In this document: one piece after another, positions 42,891 to 52,441 of the stretch
Numbering within the stretch: position 1 is the first letter of the stretch
How the letters are laid out: each line of letters begins with the position of its first letter
Assembly (NCBI GenBank): GCA_963757335.1
Contig: CAVWRJ010000023.1
Coordinates: forward strand, 1 to 64,000
Origin: DASQPA01 sp963757335
Lineage (GTDB): Bacteria; Acidobacteriota; Thermoanaerobaculia; Multivoradales; UBA5704
Direction of reading: 5' to 3'
DNA: 64,000 nt
The notes under the pieces: model-generated
The model's input: the letters and a program-made list of their open reading frames with translations, nothing else
Told to the model about the DNA's origin: nothing
The model's database searches: none
Program-made: the position numbers and the translations under genes

Positions 42891-44510
42891 ATGGGCATTC
42901 GTGACCCGCAGAGAGAAGAGTTGTTGCGCTTGGAGGCGAAGACTCTGGACGCGCGGTTCCTCACTGAGATCCGTGACGGCCTGAACTGCTCACCCTTCGA
43001 GGCTGAAGCCGTTCTTGAGGTCGTCCAGGAGGTCTACTTTCCCTTTCTCGACGAGGCCGCCGGCCAGGCGCCCCCAGGAAAGGTCACCCTTATCGCAGTC
43101 GATGCCGAGGAGCCCGCAGGCAAGCCCGTGCCCGCCTGCCGCAAGGTCACCGTCTGCCTGACCGTCCACCGCGGGGCCGAGGACGACCGCATCTTGCAGC
43201 AGCAGGGACCCGCGGCCCTGCGACAGGCTCGCATCCCCGAGATCTGCCAGGAAGCCCTCAGCCAGGGTGGCCTGCTCACTGCCGAGGACCTCGCCTACCG
43301 GGTCTTCTTCGTCACCCCGCGCACGATCAGCCGCGACCTCAAGGTCCTGCGCGAGGCCGAACCCGGGGCCATGATCCCCATGCGCAGCACGGTCCATGAC
43401 CTCGGACCGGTGTTGACCCACCGAACCGAGATCGTGCGCTTAGCCTTGACCGGCAAAACGACGAGCGAGATCTGCACAATCCTGCGTCATTCCCCCCGAG
43501 CTGTAGCTAACTATCTGTCCACCTTCGTGCGGTGTGTGCAACTGCACCGAAAGGGCCTGCAGGCCGGCCAGATTGCCTTCCTGCTACGGCGAGGACCCAA
43601 GCTGGTGCAGCGCTACCTGGAGCTTCTTGTCGACTGCGAAAAAGACCGCAATTTCGCCTATCACCTCGACGAGTTGCTCCGCCTCGGCGCCGTTGGGGGG
43701 GAAAAGAACCCGCCGGAGGGACCTCCCATGGCTAGCCGCCCCGACTACATCCGCAAGAAGTACGGGCCGCTGCTGGCCAAAACCCTGGAGACCGCTCTGG
43801 CTCACTGCATAGCCACCGAGTTTCCTCGCATCGGCGGGCCGCGCATCCAGCGGCTATGCGCCGAGATGATCTTGGAAGTCCTCGGCCAACACCTCCAGCC
43901 GCGCGAGCAGGTCCGTCAAGGACAGGTGCTTTGGCTCGGCATCAGCCGCGACGATCCACCACGGCGCCACCAGCGTATCGCCGACTGCCATCTCCTTCCC
44001 CTCGTCCTCGACCTTAGTACCCCGGACGATATCCGGGCCCGCCTGGATCGCGACTCCGCCCCCAGCCGGTTGACGGCCAAAGCCGTCCGCCTCTGCGAGC
44101 AGGCCCACGAGCAGGGCGCCCTGCTGTCGAACTGCGATCTGGCCGAATTGCTCTGCGTCCACGACTCCAGCATCGCCCATGTCCTAGCCGAACATGAGCG
44201 CAAGACCGGGCGCCTCGTGCCTCGGCGCGCCACCCTGCATGATGTGGGCACTGGTCTGACTCATAAGAGAATCATCTGCTGGAAGCGCTACGCCGAGGGC
44301 AAGGAGCCAGACCAAGTCGCCCGTGAGACCTATCACAGCCTCGAAGCCGTGGACCGCTACCTGGGCCAGTACGACCGCGTCCGCCACTGCCGGCTCCAGG
44401 GACTCACGCCCGCCGAGACGGCCCACATGCTCGCCTGCTCCGTGCGGCTCGTCGAGGAGTACCTGGCCATTGACCGCGAGCTCGGAGAACGCGATGCTTC
44501 CCCTCAATGA
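42891..44510 (+). CDS. DUF1670 protein (apparent fusion of two DUF1670-like halves)
   Basis: A 539-residue protein of unknown function. The first half (DPQREELLRLEAKTLDARFLTEI to about residue 275) contains several helix-turn-helix-like segments (TAEDLAYRVFFVTPRTISRDLKVL; AGQIAFLLRRGPKLVQRYLELL). The second half begins at an internal MASRPDYIRKKYGPLLAKTLE and repeats the plan: acid-rich QGQVLWLGISRDDP, NCDLAELLCVHDSSIAHVLAEHE and LTPAETAHMLACSVRLVEEYL. In other genomes, as I recall, two such proteins are often encoded side by side; here they read as one frame. GGAAGGAGG lies 6 bases before ATG 42891. HTH arrays suggest DNA binding; a mobilising enzyme role is speculation. Confidence 0.8.
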   Translation: MGIRDPQREELLRLEAKTLDARFLTEIRDGLNCSPFEAEAVLEVVQEVYFPFLDEAAGQAPPGKVTLIAVDAEEPAGKPVPACRKVTVCLTVHRGAEDDRILQQQGPAALRQARIPEICQEALSQGGLLTAEDLAYRVFFVTPRTISRDLKVLREAEPGAMIPMRSTVHDLGPVLTHRTEIVRLALTGKTTSEICTILRHSPRAVANYLSTFVRCVQLHRKGLQAGQIAFLLRRGPKLVQRYLELLVDCEKDRNFAYHLDELLRLGAVGGEKNPPEGPPMASRPDYIRKKYGPLLAKTLETALAHCIATEFPRIGGPRIQRLCAEMILEVLGQHLQPREQVRQGQVLWLGISRDDPPRRHQRIADCHLLPLVLDLSTPDDIRARLDRDSAPSRLTAKAVRLCEQAHEQGALLSNCDLAELLCVHDSSIAHVLAEHERKTGRLVPRRATLHDVGTGLTHKRIICWKRYAEGKEPDQVARETYHSLEAVDRYLGQYDRVRHCRLQGLTPAETAHMLACSVRLVEEYLAIDRELGERDASPQ

Positions 44511-44541
44511 GCTTCTTACTCACACCGGCCACGCTACCGGT

Positions 44542-44556
44542 CAGACATATGTCCGG
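44542..44556. repeat. Right 15-bp direct repeat CAGACATATGTCCGG
   Basis: Identical to 42843-42857, 31 bases after the DUF1670 stop codon, so the pair brackets the gene. Confidence 0.9.
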
Positions 44557-44590
44557 ATCTACGGGGCTTCAATTTTTGGAAAACTACCTG

Positions 44591-44637
44591 ACCAGGGGCT
44601 TGCGCCCCTGTCTACATGCCGCCGCCCCTCCGGGGCT
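44591..44637 (-). repeat. Right subterminal inverted repeat of the DUF1670 element
   Basis: Inverted copy of 42717-42763 with four mismatches in 47; read on the minus strand it starts AGCCCCGGAGGGGCGGCGGC. Confidence 0.85.
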
Positions 44638-44715
44638 GGGAACGAGGGCCAGATTTTTTCACAGCCTCTGACCGCAGCAGCCCTGAGAGGGAGCTAACTA
44701 AGGCTCCCTCCTCGA

Positions 44716-44880
44716 TCAGCACGATCTCGGTGGTTTCGACTTTCGTGCCTGGAGCACCGAGGCCAGCAACTCGTCGACGGCCCCCGCCGTCTTGGCGTCG
44801 ACCGCCTTGAGTTGCTCGAAGAACCCCGGCGACCAACCTGGTCCGAGGAGAGGTTTCGGAATATGGATGCTGGTCGCCAT
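44716..44880 (-). CDS. Remnant or short ribbon-helix-helix-type antitoxin
   Basis: A 54-residue frame. Its start MATSIHIPKPLL is the typical beginning of CopG/RHH antitoxins, and its end (WSPGFFEQLKAVDAKTAGAVDELLASV) resembles the toxin-binding tail, but the helix-turn region between them is missing: LL runs straight into GPGW. This looks like an internal deletion of about 25-40 codons. A toxin would be expected next, at lower coordinates, where the DUF1670 element now lies. Expression is doubtful; only a weak ribosome binding site is seen. Confidence 0.5.
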   Translation of the reverse strand: MATSIHIPKPLLGPGWSPGFFEQLKAVDAKTAGAVDELLASVLQARKSKPPRSC

Positions 44881-44939
44881 GACTATATCCGCGAGTATGC
44901 TCGCTCGCGTCCCGGCGATCAATGCCCCCGTCGGGTGCC

Positions 44940-46294
44940 CTACCCCTCCCCCCACACCTCCAACCCCGAAACCAGCAAAGTCGGCGACCCGATCATCCCG
45001 TCCAGCATCTGGAACTGAAGGTCGCGCCCCACCGCCACGATGCCGCGGAGCAGGTCCCCCAGTCTTCCGGAGAGTCGTGTTTGATTGACCGGGGCGGTCG
45101 CGCGGCCGGCTTCGACCGCGAAGCCTAAGACGGGGAGGCTGAAGCTGTCGGCTTCGATGTCGAGGGCCAGGGGGCCGGTCGAGTCGAGGAGGTAGTAGCC
45201 GCTCTTGAGCGCCTGGAGCATGGAGGCGACGGAGATCTTGGGCTCGGGCTTGATGTAGAGGTGGGTGGGGCCGGGGACGGGGAGGTCGCGCCAGCCCGGG
45301 CGGCGGCTGCAGCCGGTGGCGACGAAGCCGCTCTCGCCGATCTGCCACCAGGCGAGGAGGGGCTGGCGGAAGGTGCCCTCTTCGATCAGCAGCACCTCCT
45401 GGCTGGGCACCCCCTCGCCGTCCACCGGAGCCTCGAAGATCCCTCCCGGCAGGCGGCCGTTGTCGATCAGGGTGAGGCAGCGGTTGCCGATCCGGCCGCG
45501 GCGGTCGCGGAGCGCCGTGAAGCGGCTCGTCCCGCGGCCCCCCACGAGGAGCGGGAGGAGGGCGGTCAGGAGGGTGGCGGCGACCGGGGGGGCGAGGAGG
45601 ACCTCGGCGGTCCCGAGGTCTCGGGCGGCCGGCCCGAGGCGGCCACGGCGAGGCGGTCGGCGAGGCGGCGGGCGAGGGCGCCGGGGTGGAAGCGCCTGGC
45701 CTCGCGCGCCGCTACGTAGAGCGACGCCTGAGGGGCCGGGCGGCCGGGGCCGCAGGCTTCCAGGTGGAGCGCGGCGACCCGGTGCCGGTAGCGGGCGGCG
45801 ACGCCGCGGCTGCTCGCGAGCTCCGCCTCGCTCGATCCGTCCTCCAGGGCGCCGCGGAGGAGCCGGGCGCCGGGGAGCTCGGTGGCGATCTCGCGGGCGA
45901 GGCTCGCCAGGAGCTTCAGGCCCTCGGTCTCGCCGATCAAGGGGGTGTCCAGGTCCGAGGGCGGATTCCAGGGGGCCGCGGGCGCCGGCTCCGGGAGGAC
46001 CAGGGGGCTGCCGAGGGGCTCGGGCCAGGGTCCCTCGGGGCGGGGCTCGCCGGTTCCGGCGGCGAAGAACGAGCCGCGGCGGCCGCCGGCGCGGACGGCC
46101 CAGGCGCGCTCCTGGCTGAACAGGGAGACCTCGCCGGTGAGCCCGATCTCCAGTCGCCGGGAGCGGCCGCGTTTCAAGAAGACCTCGGCCTCGTCGTAGC
46201 CGGCGCGCACTTTGAGCTCGCGGAGGACGTGGGTGGCGAGGTCGGTCGCCAATTTCGTCGGGGTCGAGGTCGAGGGCGGAGGAGCGGGGGTCAT
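44940..46294 (-). CDS. TldE/PmbA-like subunit of the TldD/E metalloprotease (frame broken once)
   Basis: Subunit without the metal motif of the TldD/TldE protease, which trims peptides such as microcin B17 and degrades CcdA in E. coli. The first part (LRELKVRAGYDEAEVFLKRGRSRRLEI) runs to about 45590; the rest (SRFTALRDRRGRIGNRCLTLIDNG, then EVLLIEEGTF and GDLLRGIVAVGRDLQFQMLDGMIGSPTLLVSGLEVWGEG) is in another frame. The rebuilt length of about 450 is normal. ATG 46294 overlaps the stop of the upstream tldD-like gene, so the two are coupled. Confidence 0.78.
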
Positions 46295-47621
46295 GCGGGG
46301 AGCACCTCCACCCCTTCGAGCCGGACGGCCGGGGTCGTCGCCCAGACCGGCAGCTTCTGGCCGCCCTTGGCGCACCAGCCGGCGCCGGCCGAGCGGGTCT
46401 CCTGGCCGATCGCGGTCACCCGGGTGAGGAGGTCGGCCACCCGCCCGTGAAGCTGGCAGGGCCCCACCGCCTCGGCCGGAGCGCCGCTCCGGATGCGGCG
46501 GGCGCAGGGGAACCAGAGGGTGAACTCGCCGGAGAGGGGATCGAGATAGCCGCGGCTCGCCTCTTCGAGATAGAGCCCGGCCTCGGCCTCGGCGAAGAGG
46601 TCGGCCTCGGGGGTCTCCCCGGCGAGGAGCTCCAGATGGGTCGAACGGGGGCCGGGGGGGAGGTGGCGGCTGCCGCGCCGGCCGGCCCCGGGGACGAAGG
46701 CGGGCGAGCTCTTCGCCCACAGAGAGTCGGCGAGCGGCTGCTCGACCACCCCGCCGCGGAGGAGCCAGCGCCGGCAGACCGGGGTCCCCTCGTCGTCGGT
46801 CGAGCGGCAGACCCCGGGAGGCGCCGCGGCCGGATCGTCCAGGACGTCGACGAGCGGCGCCGCCATGAGTACCCCGAGCGCCGCCTCGGGGTCTCCTCCC
46901 TGGGCCAGGGTGTCGGCCTCCAGGGCGTGGGCCACGGCCTCGTGGAGGAGCACCGCGACCGCCCCCGGGCCGAGGATGGCGACCCCGCGCTCCGCGGCCG
47001 GGGGGGCGCCTGGCGGGCGCGGAAGAGGGAGACGCAGGCGAGGGCGACGCTCGCCGCGGCGCCCGCCCCGAGCTCCGGGAAGAGGGCCCCCCAGCGGCCG
47101 CGGGGGAGCTCGGCCGAGACGCTCCAGAAGGTCTCGTTCTGGGCCGCCGGCACCAGGCGCGAGCCGACCACCTGGATCGACCGGCGATGGCGGCGGACGG
47201 TGAGCCTCAGGGGGAAGCCCACGTGGTGGGCGCGCACGGCGCGGGTCACCAGGCCGGGGAAATCGAGGAGCTCCGCGGCCTCGGGCCGCTCGACGGGCCG
47301 CAGGGGGAGCGCGGGCTCCGGGTAGGTGGCGGAGGGGAGGGCGCGGGCGATCTGGCGGAGCGCCTCGGCGAAGGCGCGGGGCTCGACCTGGTCCCGGGAG
47401 GCGAGCCAGGTCCGGCGGTCGCGCACCAGGCGGACGGCGAAGCCTTCCTCATGGAAGACCCGGAACCCCGGCACCTCTCCCTCGGGCGGCAGCTCGAGGT
47501 CCTCCCGGCGCTCGAAGAAGGCGTCGACCAGGTCCTCCGGTTGCTCGGCGATCTGGGAGAGGGTGCGGGCGACGGCGGCGGTATCCAGCTGAGCGAACGG
47601 CACGACGGTCCATTGTGGCAC
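46291..47621 (-). CDS. TldD-like metalloprotease subunit (frame broken once)
   Basis: Catalytic partner of the PmbA-like protein. The zinc motif HEAVAHALEAD (HExxxH) is near residue 225. The N-terminal part (LSQIAEQPEDLVDAFFERREDLEL, FRVFHEEGFAVRLVRD) and the C-terminal part (GAVAVLLHEAVAHAL onward to RLEGVEVLPA) are in different frames, joined near 47000. GTG 47621 is the likely start because similarity begins at PQWTVVPF; no ribosome binding site is seen. A palindromic element (copy E) fills the space to the divergent carboxylase gene. Confidence 0.78.
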
Positions 47622-47633
47622 AGGAAGAGCGTG

Positions 47634-47704
47634 CTGGTTTGAGCTTCGGATCTGCGACTGGCTGCGCGGAGCGCCCGAAGGAGCAGGCCGAAAGCTCAAA
47701 CCAG
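47634..47704 (+). repeat. Dispersed palindromic element, copy E
   Basis: Perfect 13-bp arms CTGGTTTGAGCTT (47634-47646) and AAGCTCAAACCAG (47692-47704). The core GACTGGCTGCGCGGAGCGCC continues with CGAAGGAGCAGG. It sits between two divergent genes. Confidence 0.9.
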
Positions 47705-47746
47705 GGAGCGATCGGACGGCTCGCACGTGAGATAAGATCCCGCCCC

Positions 47747-49303
47747 ATGGCAAGTGTACGGGCAGAGCGGGTCGAGGAGCTCCAGAGCCGGCTGCGGGCG
47801 GCGGAGCTCGGCGGCGGCGTCGAGCGGGTGAAGCGCCAGCACGAGGCGGGGAAGCTCACCGCCCGCGAGCGGGTGCTCCTGCTGCTCGATCCCGGCTCGT
47901 TCGCCGAGATCGACGCCCTCGTCACCCACCGCTGCCGCGACTTCGGGATGGAGAAGAGCATCATCCCGGGGGACGGGGTCGTCTGCGGCTACGGGACGGT
48001 CGACGGCCGCCTGGTCTACGTCTTCGCCCAGGACTTCACCGTCTTCGGCGGCTCGCTGTCGGAGACCAACGCGCGGAAGATCTGCAAGGTCATGGACCTC
48101 GCGTTAGAGAACGGGGCGCCGATCCTGGGCTTGAACGATTCCGGCGGCGCCCGCATCCAGGAGGGGGTGGCCTCGCTCGGCGGCTACGCCGACATCTTTC
48201 TCCGCAACACCCTGGCCTCGGGGGTCGTGCCGCAGATCAGCGCCATCCTGGGTCCCTGCGCCGGGGGGGCGGTCTACTCGCCGGCGATCACCGACTTCAT
48301 CTTCATGGTCGAGGGGACGAGCTACATGTTCGTCACCGGCCCCGAGGTGATCAAGACGGTGACCCACGAGGAGGTCACCATGGAGGAGCTGGGCGGCGCC
48401 TCCACCCACTCGGCGAAGAGCGGGGTCTGCCACCTGACGGTCGCGAGCGACGCCGCCTGCCTCCTGGCGATCCGCGAGCTCCTCTCCTACCTGCCGAGCA
48501 ACAACCTGGACGATCCGCCAGCGGGCACCAGCGAGGACGACCCCGACCGCGAGGTCCGAGGCCCTGAACACCCTGGTGCCGGACGATCCCAACAAGCCCT
48601 ACGACATCAAGCGGCTGATCGAGGCGGTGGTCGACGACGGCAAGTTCTTCGAGATCCACGCCGGCTACGCCCGCAACCTGGTCGTCGGCTTCGCCCGCTT
48701 CGGCAACCGGAGCGTGGGGATCGTCGCCAACCAGCCGGCCTTCCTCGCCGGGGTGCTCGACATCGACGCCTCGCTCAAAGGGGCGCGCTTCGTCCGCTTC
48801 TGCGACGCCTTCAACTCCCGCTCGTCACCTTCGAGGACGTGCCCGGGTTCCTGCCCGGCACCCAGCAGGAGTTCGGCGGCATCATCAAGCATGGCGCGAA
48901 GCTCCTCTTCGCCTACGCCGAGGCGACGGTGCCGAAGATCACCGTCATCACCCGCAAGGCCTACGGCGGCGCCTACTGCGTCATGTCGAGCAAGCACCTG
49001 CGGACCGACGTCAACTTCGCCTACCCGACGGCCGAGATCGCGGTGATGGGGCCGGAGGGGGCGGTCAACATCCTCTACCGCCGGGAGATCGAGGAGGCGG
49101 CCGACCCGGCCGCCCGGCGCCAGGAGAAGGTGGCCGAGTACCGGGCGCGGTTCTCCTCCCCCTACATCGCCGCCGAGCGCGGCTTCGTGGACGCCATCAT
49201 CGAGCCGCAAGCCGACCCGGCGGGAGATCGTCCGCGCCCTGCGCCAGCTGGGGTCCAAGCGGGCCAGCGTGCCGCCAAGAAGCACGGCAACATTCCGCTT
49301 TGA
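47747..49303 (+). CDS. Acyl-CoA carboxylase, carboxyltransferase subunit (PccB-like; several frame breaks)
   Basis: Beta subunit of propionyl-/acetyl-/methylmalonyl-CoA carboxylase or decarboxylase, which moves the carboxyl group between biotin and acyl-CoA. Clear marks are LTARERVLLLLDPGSF, GQDFTVFGGSLSE-type AQDFTVFGGSLSETNA, GLNDSGGARIQEGV and ITRKAYGGAYCVMSSKHL, with KKHGNIPL at the end. Breaks near 48555 and 48825 throw the middle (PYDIKRLIEAVVDDGKFFEIH to KGARFVRFCDAFN) into another frame, and two compensating breaks lie near 49210 and 49270. The rebuilt length of about 518 residues is normal, so the gene is probably intact in the organism. No biotin carboxylase is adjacent. Confidence 0.82.
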   Translation: MASVRAERVEELQSRLRAAELGGGVERVKRQHEAGKLTARERVLLLLDPGSFAEIDALVTHRCRDFGMEKSIIPGDGVVCGYGTVDGRLVYVFAQDFTVFGGSLSETNARKICKVMDLALENGAPILGLNDSGGARIQEGVASLGGYADIFLRNTLASGVVPQISAILGPCAGGAVYSPAITDFIFMVEGTSYMFVTGPEVIKTVTHEEVTMEELGGASTHSAKSGVCHLTVASDAACLLAIRELLSYLPSNNLDDPPAGTSEDDPDREVRGPEHPGAGRSQQALRHQAADRGGGRRRQVLRDPRRLRPQPGRRLRPLRQPERGDRRQPAGLPRRGARHRRLAQRGALRPLLRRLQLPLVTFEDVPGFLPGTQQEFGGIIKHGAKLLFAYAEATVPKITVITRKAYGGAYCVMSSKHLRTDVNFAYPTAEIAVMGPEGAVNILYRREIEEAADPAARRQEKVAEYRARFSSPYIAAERGFVDAIIEPQADPAGDRPRPAPAGVQAGQRAAKKHGNIPL

Positions 49304-49449
49304 CCGCGCTCCGATGACCAGCCGCCAGGTCCAGCAGGACGTCCACCGCTGTTTCCTTGACATCGTACAGGGCGGTGGGGCAAGCTGACGCCTCTGTTCA
49401 GCACGGCCGCCGCACAGCTCCAGTTCGGCCCGCCATTCAAGGAGAGGAC

Positions 49450-49794
49450 ATGAGAGAACGAGATCGAGAGCTCAGGCGCCGGCGCCAACGCCGGCTGAAG
49501 CGCTTGAAGAAGCGCCAGCCGGTGGAGGCCACTGCCGCCGGCAAGCCCGAGCGGGCGCAGGCCTCCAAGCGCGCCCCCAAGAAGCCCCCGCAGGCCGAGG
49601 CGGGGGAGCCGGCGGAGGCGGGTGCGGGCAGCGCGGCGACCGCCGCGACCGCGACGGACGAGACCAAGAAGAAGCCCGCGGCCAAGCGTCCGGCCGCTGC
49701 CAAGAAGGCTCCCGCGGCTCCGCCGAAGCCGCCGGCTGCCGAGGGGGGTGAAGGCGCGCCGCCGGAGTCCCCGGAAGAGCCCGCGAAGCCCTGA
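49450..49794 (+). CDS. Small Lys/Ala/Pro-rich basic protein (histone H1-like tail)
   Basis: A 114-residue protein. It opens with a very basic helix (MRERDRELRRRRQRRLKRLKKR) and continues as low-complexity Ala/Lys/Pro/Glu (KKKPAAKRPAAAKKAP), like bacterial histone H1-type or linker-like proteins. GGAGAGGAC lies right before ATG 49450. It may bind nucleic acid or be a disordered ribosome-associated factor; neither is shown. It precedes glyA by 7 bases and is likely cotranscribed. Confidence 0.65.
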   Translation: MRERDRELRRRRQRRLKRLKKRQPVEATAAGKPERAQASKRAPKKPPQAEAGEPAEAGAGSAATAATATDETKKKPAAKRPAAAKKAPAAPPKPPAAEGGEGAPPESPEEPAKP

Positions 49795-49801
49795 GGCCCA
49801 G

Positions 49802-51069
49802 ATGCCGGACTACCGATCGCTGAAGGCCGTCGACCCCGACGTCTTTCAGGCGATTGCCGACGAGCGCGCGCGCCAGAACTTCGGGCTGGAGCTGATCGCC
49901 TCGGAGAACTTCGTCAGCCGCGCCGTGCTCGAAGCCACCGGCAGCGTGCTCACCAACAAGTACGCCGAGGGCTATCCCGGAAGGCGCTACTACGGCGGCT
50001 GCGAGTTCGTCGACGTCGTCGAGCGGCTGGCGATCGAGCGCGCCAAGCAGCTGTTCGGCGCCGAGCACGTCAACGTCCAGCCGCACAGCGGCACCTCGGC
50101 CAACATGGCGGTCTACTTCGGCGTTCCTGAAGCCCGGCGACAAGCTGATGGGCATGGACCTCTCGAGCGGCGGCCACCTCACCCACGGCCATCGCCTCTC
50201 CTACTCGGGGCGCGATTTCAAGGTGATCTCCTACGGCGTCGACCGCGAGACCGAGACGCATCGACTACGACGAGGTCTCGCGGCTGGCGCTGGCGGAGCG
50301 GCCGAAGCTCATCGTCTGCGGCGCCTCCGCCTACAGCCGGGTGATCGACTTCGCCCGCTTCCGCGAGATCGCCGACCAGGCCGGCGCCCTGCTTGATGGC
50401 GGACATCGCCCACATCGCCGGGCTCGTGGCGGCCGGCCTCCACCCCTCGCCCATCGGGCACTGCCATTTCGTCACCACGACCACCCACAAGACCCTGCGC
50501 GGGCCGCGCGCCGGCATGGTGATGTGCAACGAGGAGTTCGCCAAGGACATCGACCGCGCGGTCTTCCCCGGCATCCAGGGCGGGCCGCTGATGCACGTCA
50601 TCGCCGCCAAGGCGGTGGCGTTCAAGGAGGCGCTCACCGAGGAATTCCGCGCCTACCAGCGGCAGATCGTCGCCAACGCCAGGCGCCTCGCCGAGCGCCT
50701 CGCCGCCGAGAGGTCCGCATGGTCTCGGGCGGCACCGACAACCACCTCTTCCTCCTCGACGTCGCGTCGGCGGGGCTGACCGGCCTGACCGGAAGGTCGG
50801 CCGAGAAGGCGCTCGACGCGGCCGCACATCACGGTCAACAAGAACACCATCCCCTACGACCCCAACCCGCCGCTCGTCGCCTCCGGCATCCGCATCGGCA
50901 CTCCGGCGCTCACCAGCCGCGGCATGCAGGAGCCGGAGATGGACGTCGTGGGCGGCTTCATCGCCGAGATCCTCCGCGCCCCGGAGGACGCAGACGGTCC
51001 GCGCCTCGGTCCGCGGCCGAGGTGCGCGAGCTCTGCGAGCGCTTCCCGCTCTACGACCCGCTGATGTAA
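49802..51069 (+). CDS. glyA: Serine hydroxymethyltransferase GlyA (many frame breaks)
   Basis: PLP enzyme converting Ser and tetrahydrofolate to Gly and 5,10-methylene-THF. The opening (LELIASENFVSRAVLEATGSVLTNKYAEGYPGRRYYGG) is unmistakable; HVNVQPHSGTSANMAVY, the PLP-Lys segment VTTTTHKTLRGPR and NTIPYDPNPP follow, but in alternating frames. I count at least six breaks (near 50130, 50255, 50395, 50715, 50820 and 51000). The rebuilt length of about 420 residues is normal. The even spread of single-base breaks argues for sequence errors over decay. The end overlaps the convergent folC end. Confidence 0.85.
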
Positions 51070-52441
51070 GTCAGGAGGTCGGTCGCAGGCCGAGGCGGCG
51101 GCAGGACCCCGAAGCGCCGCAGTCGCTCCGGATCTCCCATCCGAGATCGACCCGCCGATCAGGAAGATCGAGCCGCAGGCCACCAGGATCTCCCCGCCAA
51201 GCGCGAGCGCCCGGGCGAGCGCCCGGCCCGGGTCCGGCTCGACGTGGATCTCCTTCCGCGAGCCCCGCGAGCAGGAGCGCGCCAGCTCCGCCGGGTCCTT
51301 GGCGCGGGGGCTCGCCGGGGTGGTGAGGACGATCCGCCTTGCGTGGGGGGCGAGCGGGCCGAGCATGCCGCGTAGTCCTTGTCGGCGAGGACGCCGAAGA
51401 GGAGATCGACGGGCTGCTCGGGTAGCGCGAGAAAGTCGGCCAGAGCTGCGGCGCCCGCCGGGGTTGTGGGCGGCGTCGAGGAGGACCCGCCGGCCGCCGG
51501 GGAGATCGATCGCCTCCAGCCGGCCCGGGCCAGCGGCAGGCCGCGGCACCCTCCGAGATCGCAACTCCGATCCAGGCACGGAAAACCGAGTCTCACCGAG
51601 GATCTCGGCCGCCCGCACGGCGAGGCCCAGGTTCTTCGCCTGGTGGGCGCCGAGAGGCGCGATCTCGAGATCGTAGCGGCGGATCGGGCGTGGCGAGCCG
51701 GACCCGCTGGCCGGGCCGGCCTCCCGCCTCGGCTCGATCCGCTCGATCCGCACCTCTGCGGAGGCGAAGTGGAGATCCGCTCCGACTTCGGCGGCCGCCT
51801 CGCGCACCGCCTCGGCCGCCTCGGGCTCCTCGATCCAGGCGAGCGCCGGCCGGCCGCGGCGGAGGATGCCCGCCTTCTCGCGGGCGATCGCGGCCAGGGT
51901 GTCGCCCGAGATACTCCTGGTGATCGAAGCTGATCGGGGTGATGAGAGAGAGGATGGGATCGGCAGAGGTTGGTGGCGTCGAGCCGGCCGCCGAGCCCGA
52001 CCTCGACCACCGCGAGCTCCACCTCCTCCTCGGCGAACCGAGGAAGGCGGCCAGCGGTCAGCGCCTCGAAGTAGGTGGGGGGGCCGCCGGCTCCGGATCG
52101 CTCTCCGCGCCGGCCGACCACCCGGGAGAGAAGATCGCCCAGGCGCTCGGCCGGCATCGTCGCGGCCGTCGATGCGCAGCCGCTCCCTCTACGGTCTCGA
52201 GGTGGGGCGAGGTGTAGAGCCCGGTCCGGTAGCCGGCGGCGCGTGGCCATGGCGGCGAGGAGGGCCGAGGTCGAGCCCTTGCCGTTGGTGCCGGCGATCA
52301 GCACCGCGGGAAGCGGCGCTCGGGATGGCCGAGGCCGGCGAGCAGGCGACCGAGCCGTTCGAGCCCCAGCCGGATGCCGGAGGCTTCGAGCCGGCCGAGG
52401 ATGGCTTCCGGAGTTTCCGGGGCTTCCGGGAGGGGGGGCAT
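51051..52441 (-). CDS. folC: Folylpolyglutamate/dihydrofolate synthase FolC (several frame breaks)
   Basis: ATP-dependent ligase that adds glutamate to folates. LERLGRLLAGLGHPERRFP leads into VLIAGTNGKGSTSALLAAMA (P-loop) near residue 50; AEEEVELAVVEVGLGGRLDATN, LGAHQAKNLGLAVRAAEIL and VLLDAAHNPGG follow, and GEILVACGSIFLIGGS is near the end, with the last stretch DPERLRRFGVLPPPRPATDLLTY in yet another frame, stopping at 51051. At least five breaks occur. The start is taken at ATG 52441 (PPLPEAPETPEAIL). The accD frame runs straight into it without a stop. Together with glyA it supplies one-carbon metabolism. Confidence 0.78.

Larger units (their letters stand above)
42656..44663 (+). mobile_element. 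DUF1670 element with inverted ends (putative novel mobile unit)
   Basis: About 2.0 kb. Ends TGTGAAAAAA (42656-42665) and its inverted copy at 44654-44663 are perfect. Inside them, a 47-bp segment is repeated in inverted form at 42717-42763 and 44591-44637 with four mismatches. Closer in, CAGACATATGTCCGG stands as a direct repeat before and after the gene. The sole gene is a DUF1670 protein. It interrupts a run of antitoxin genes. No classic transposase or clear target duplication is visible. Confidence 0.65.

Noticed and set aside
50070..51069. Several small separate genes in place of glyA
   Set aside because: The pieces are consecutive parts of one GlyA protein in alternating frames, not independent genes.
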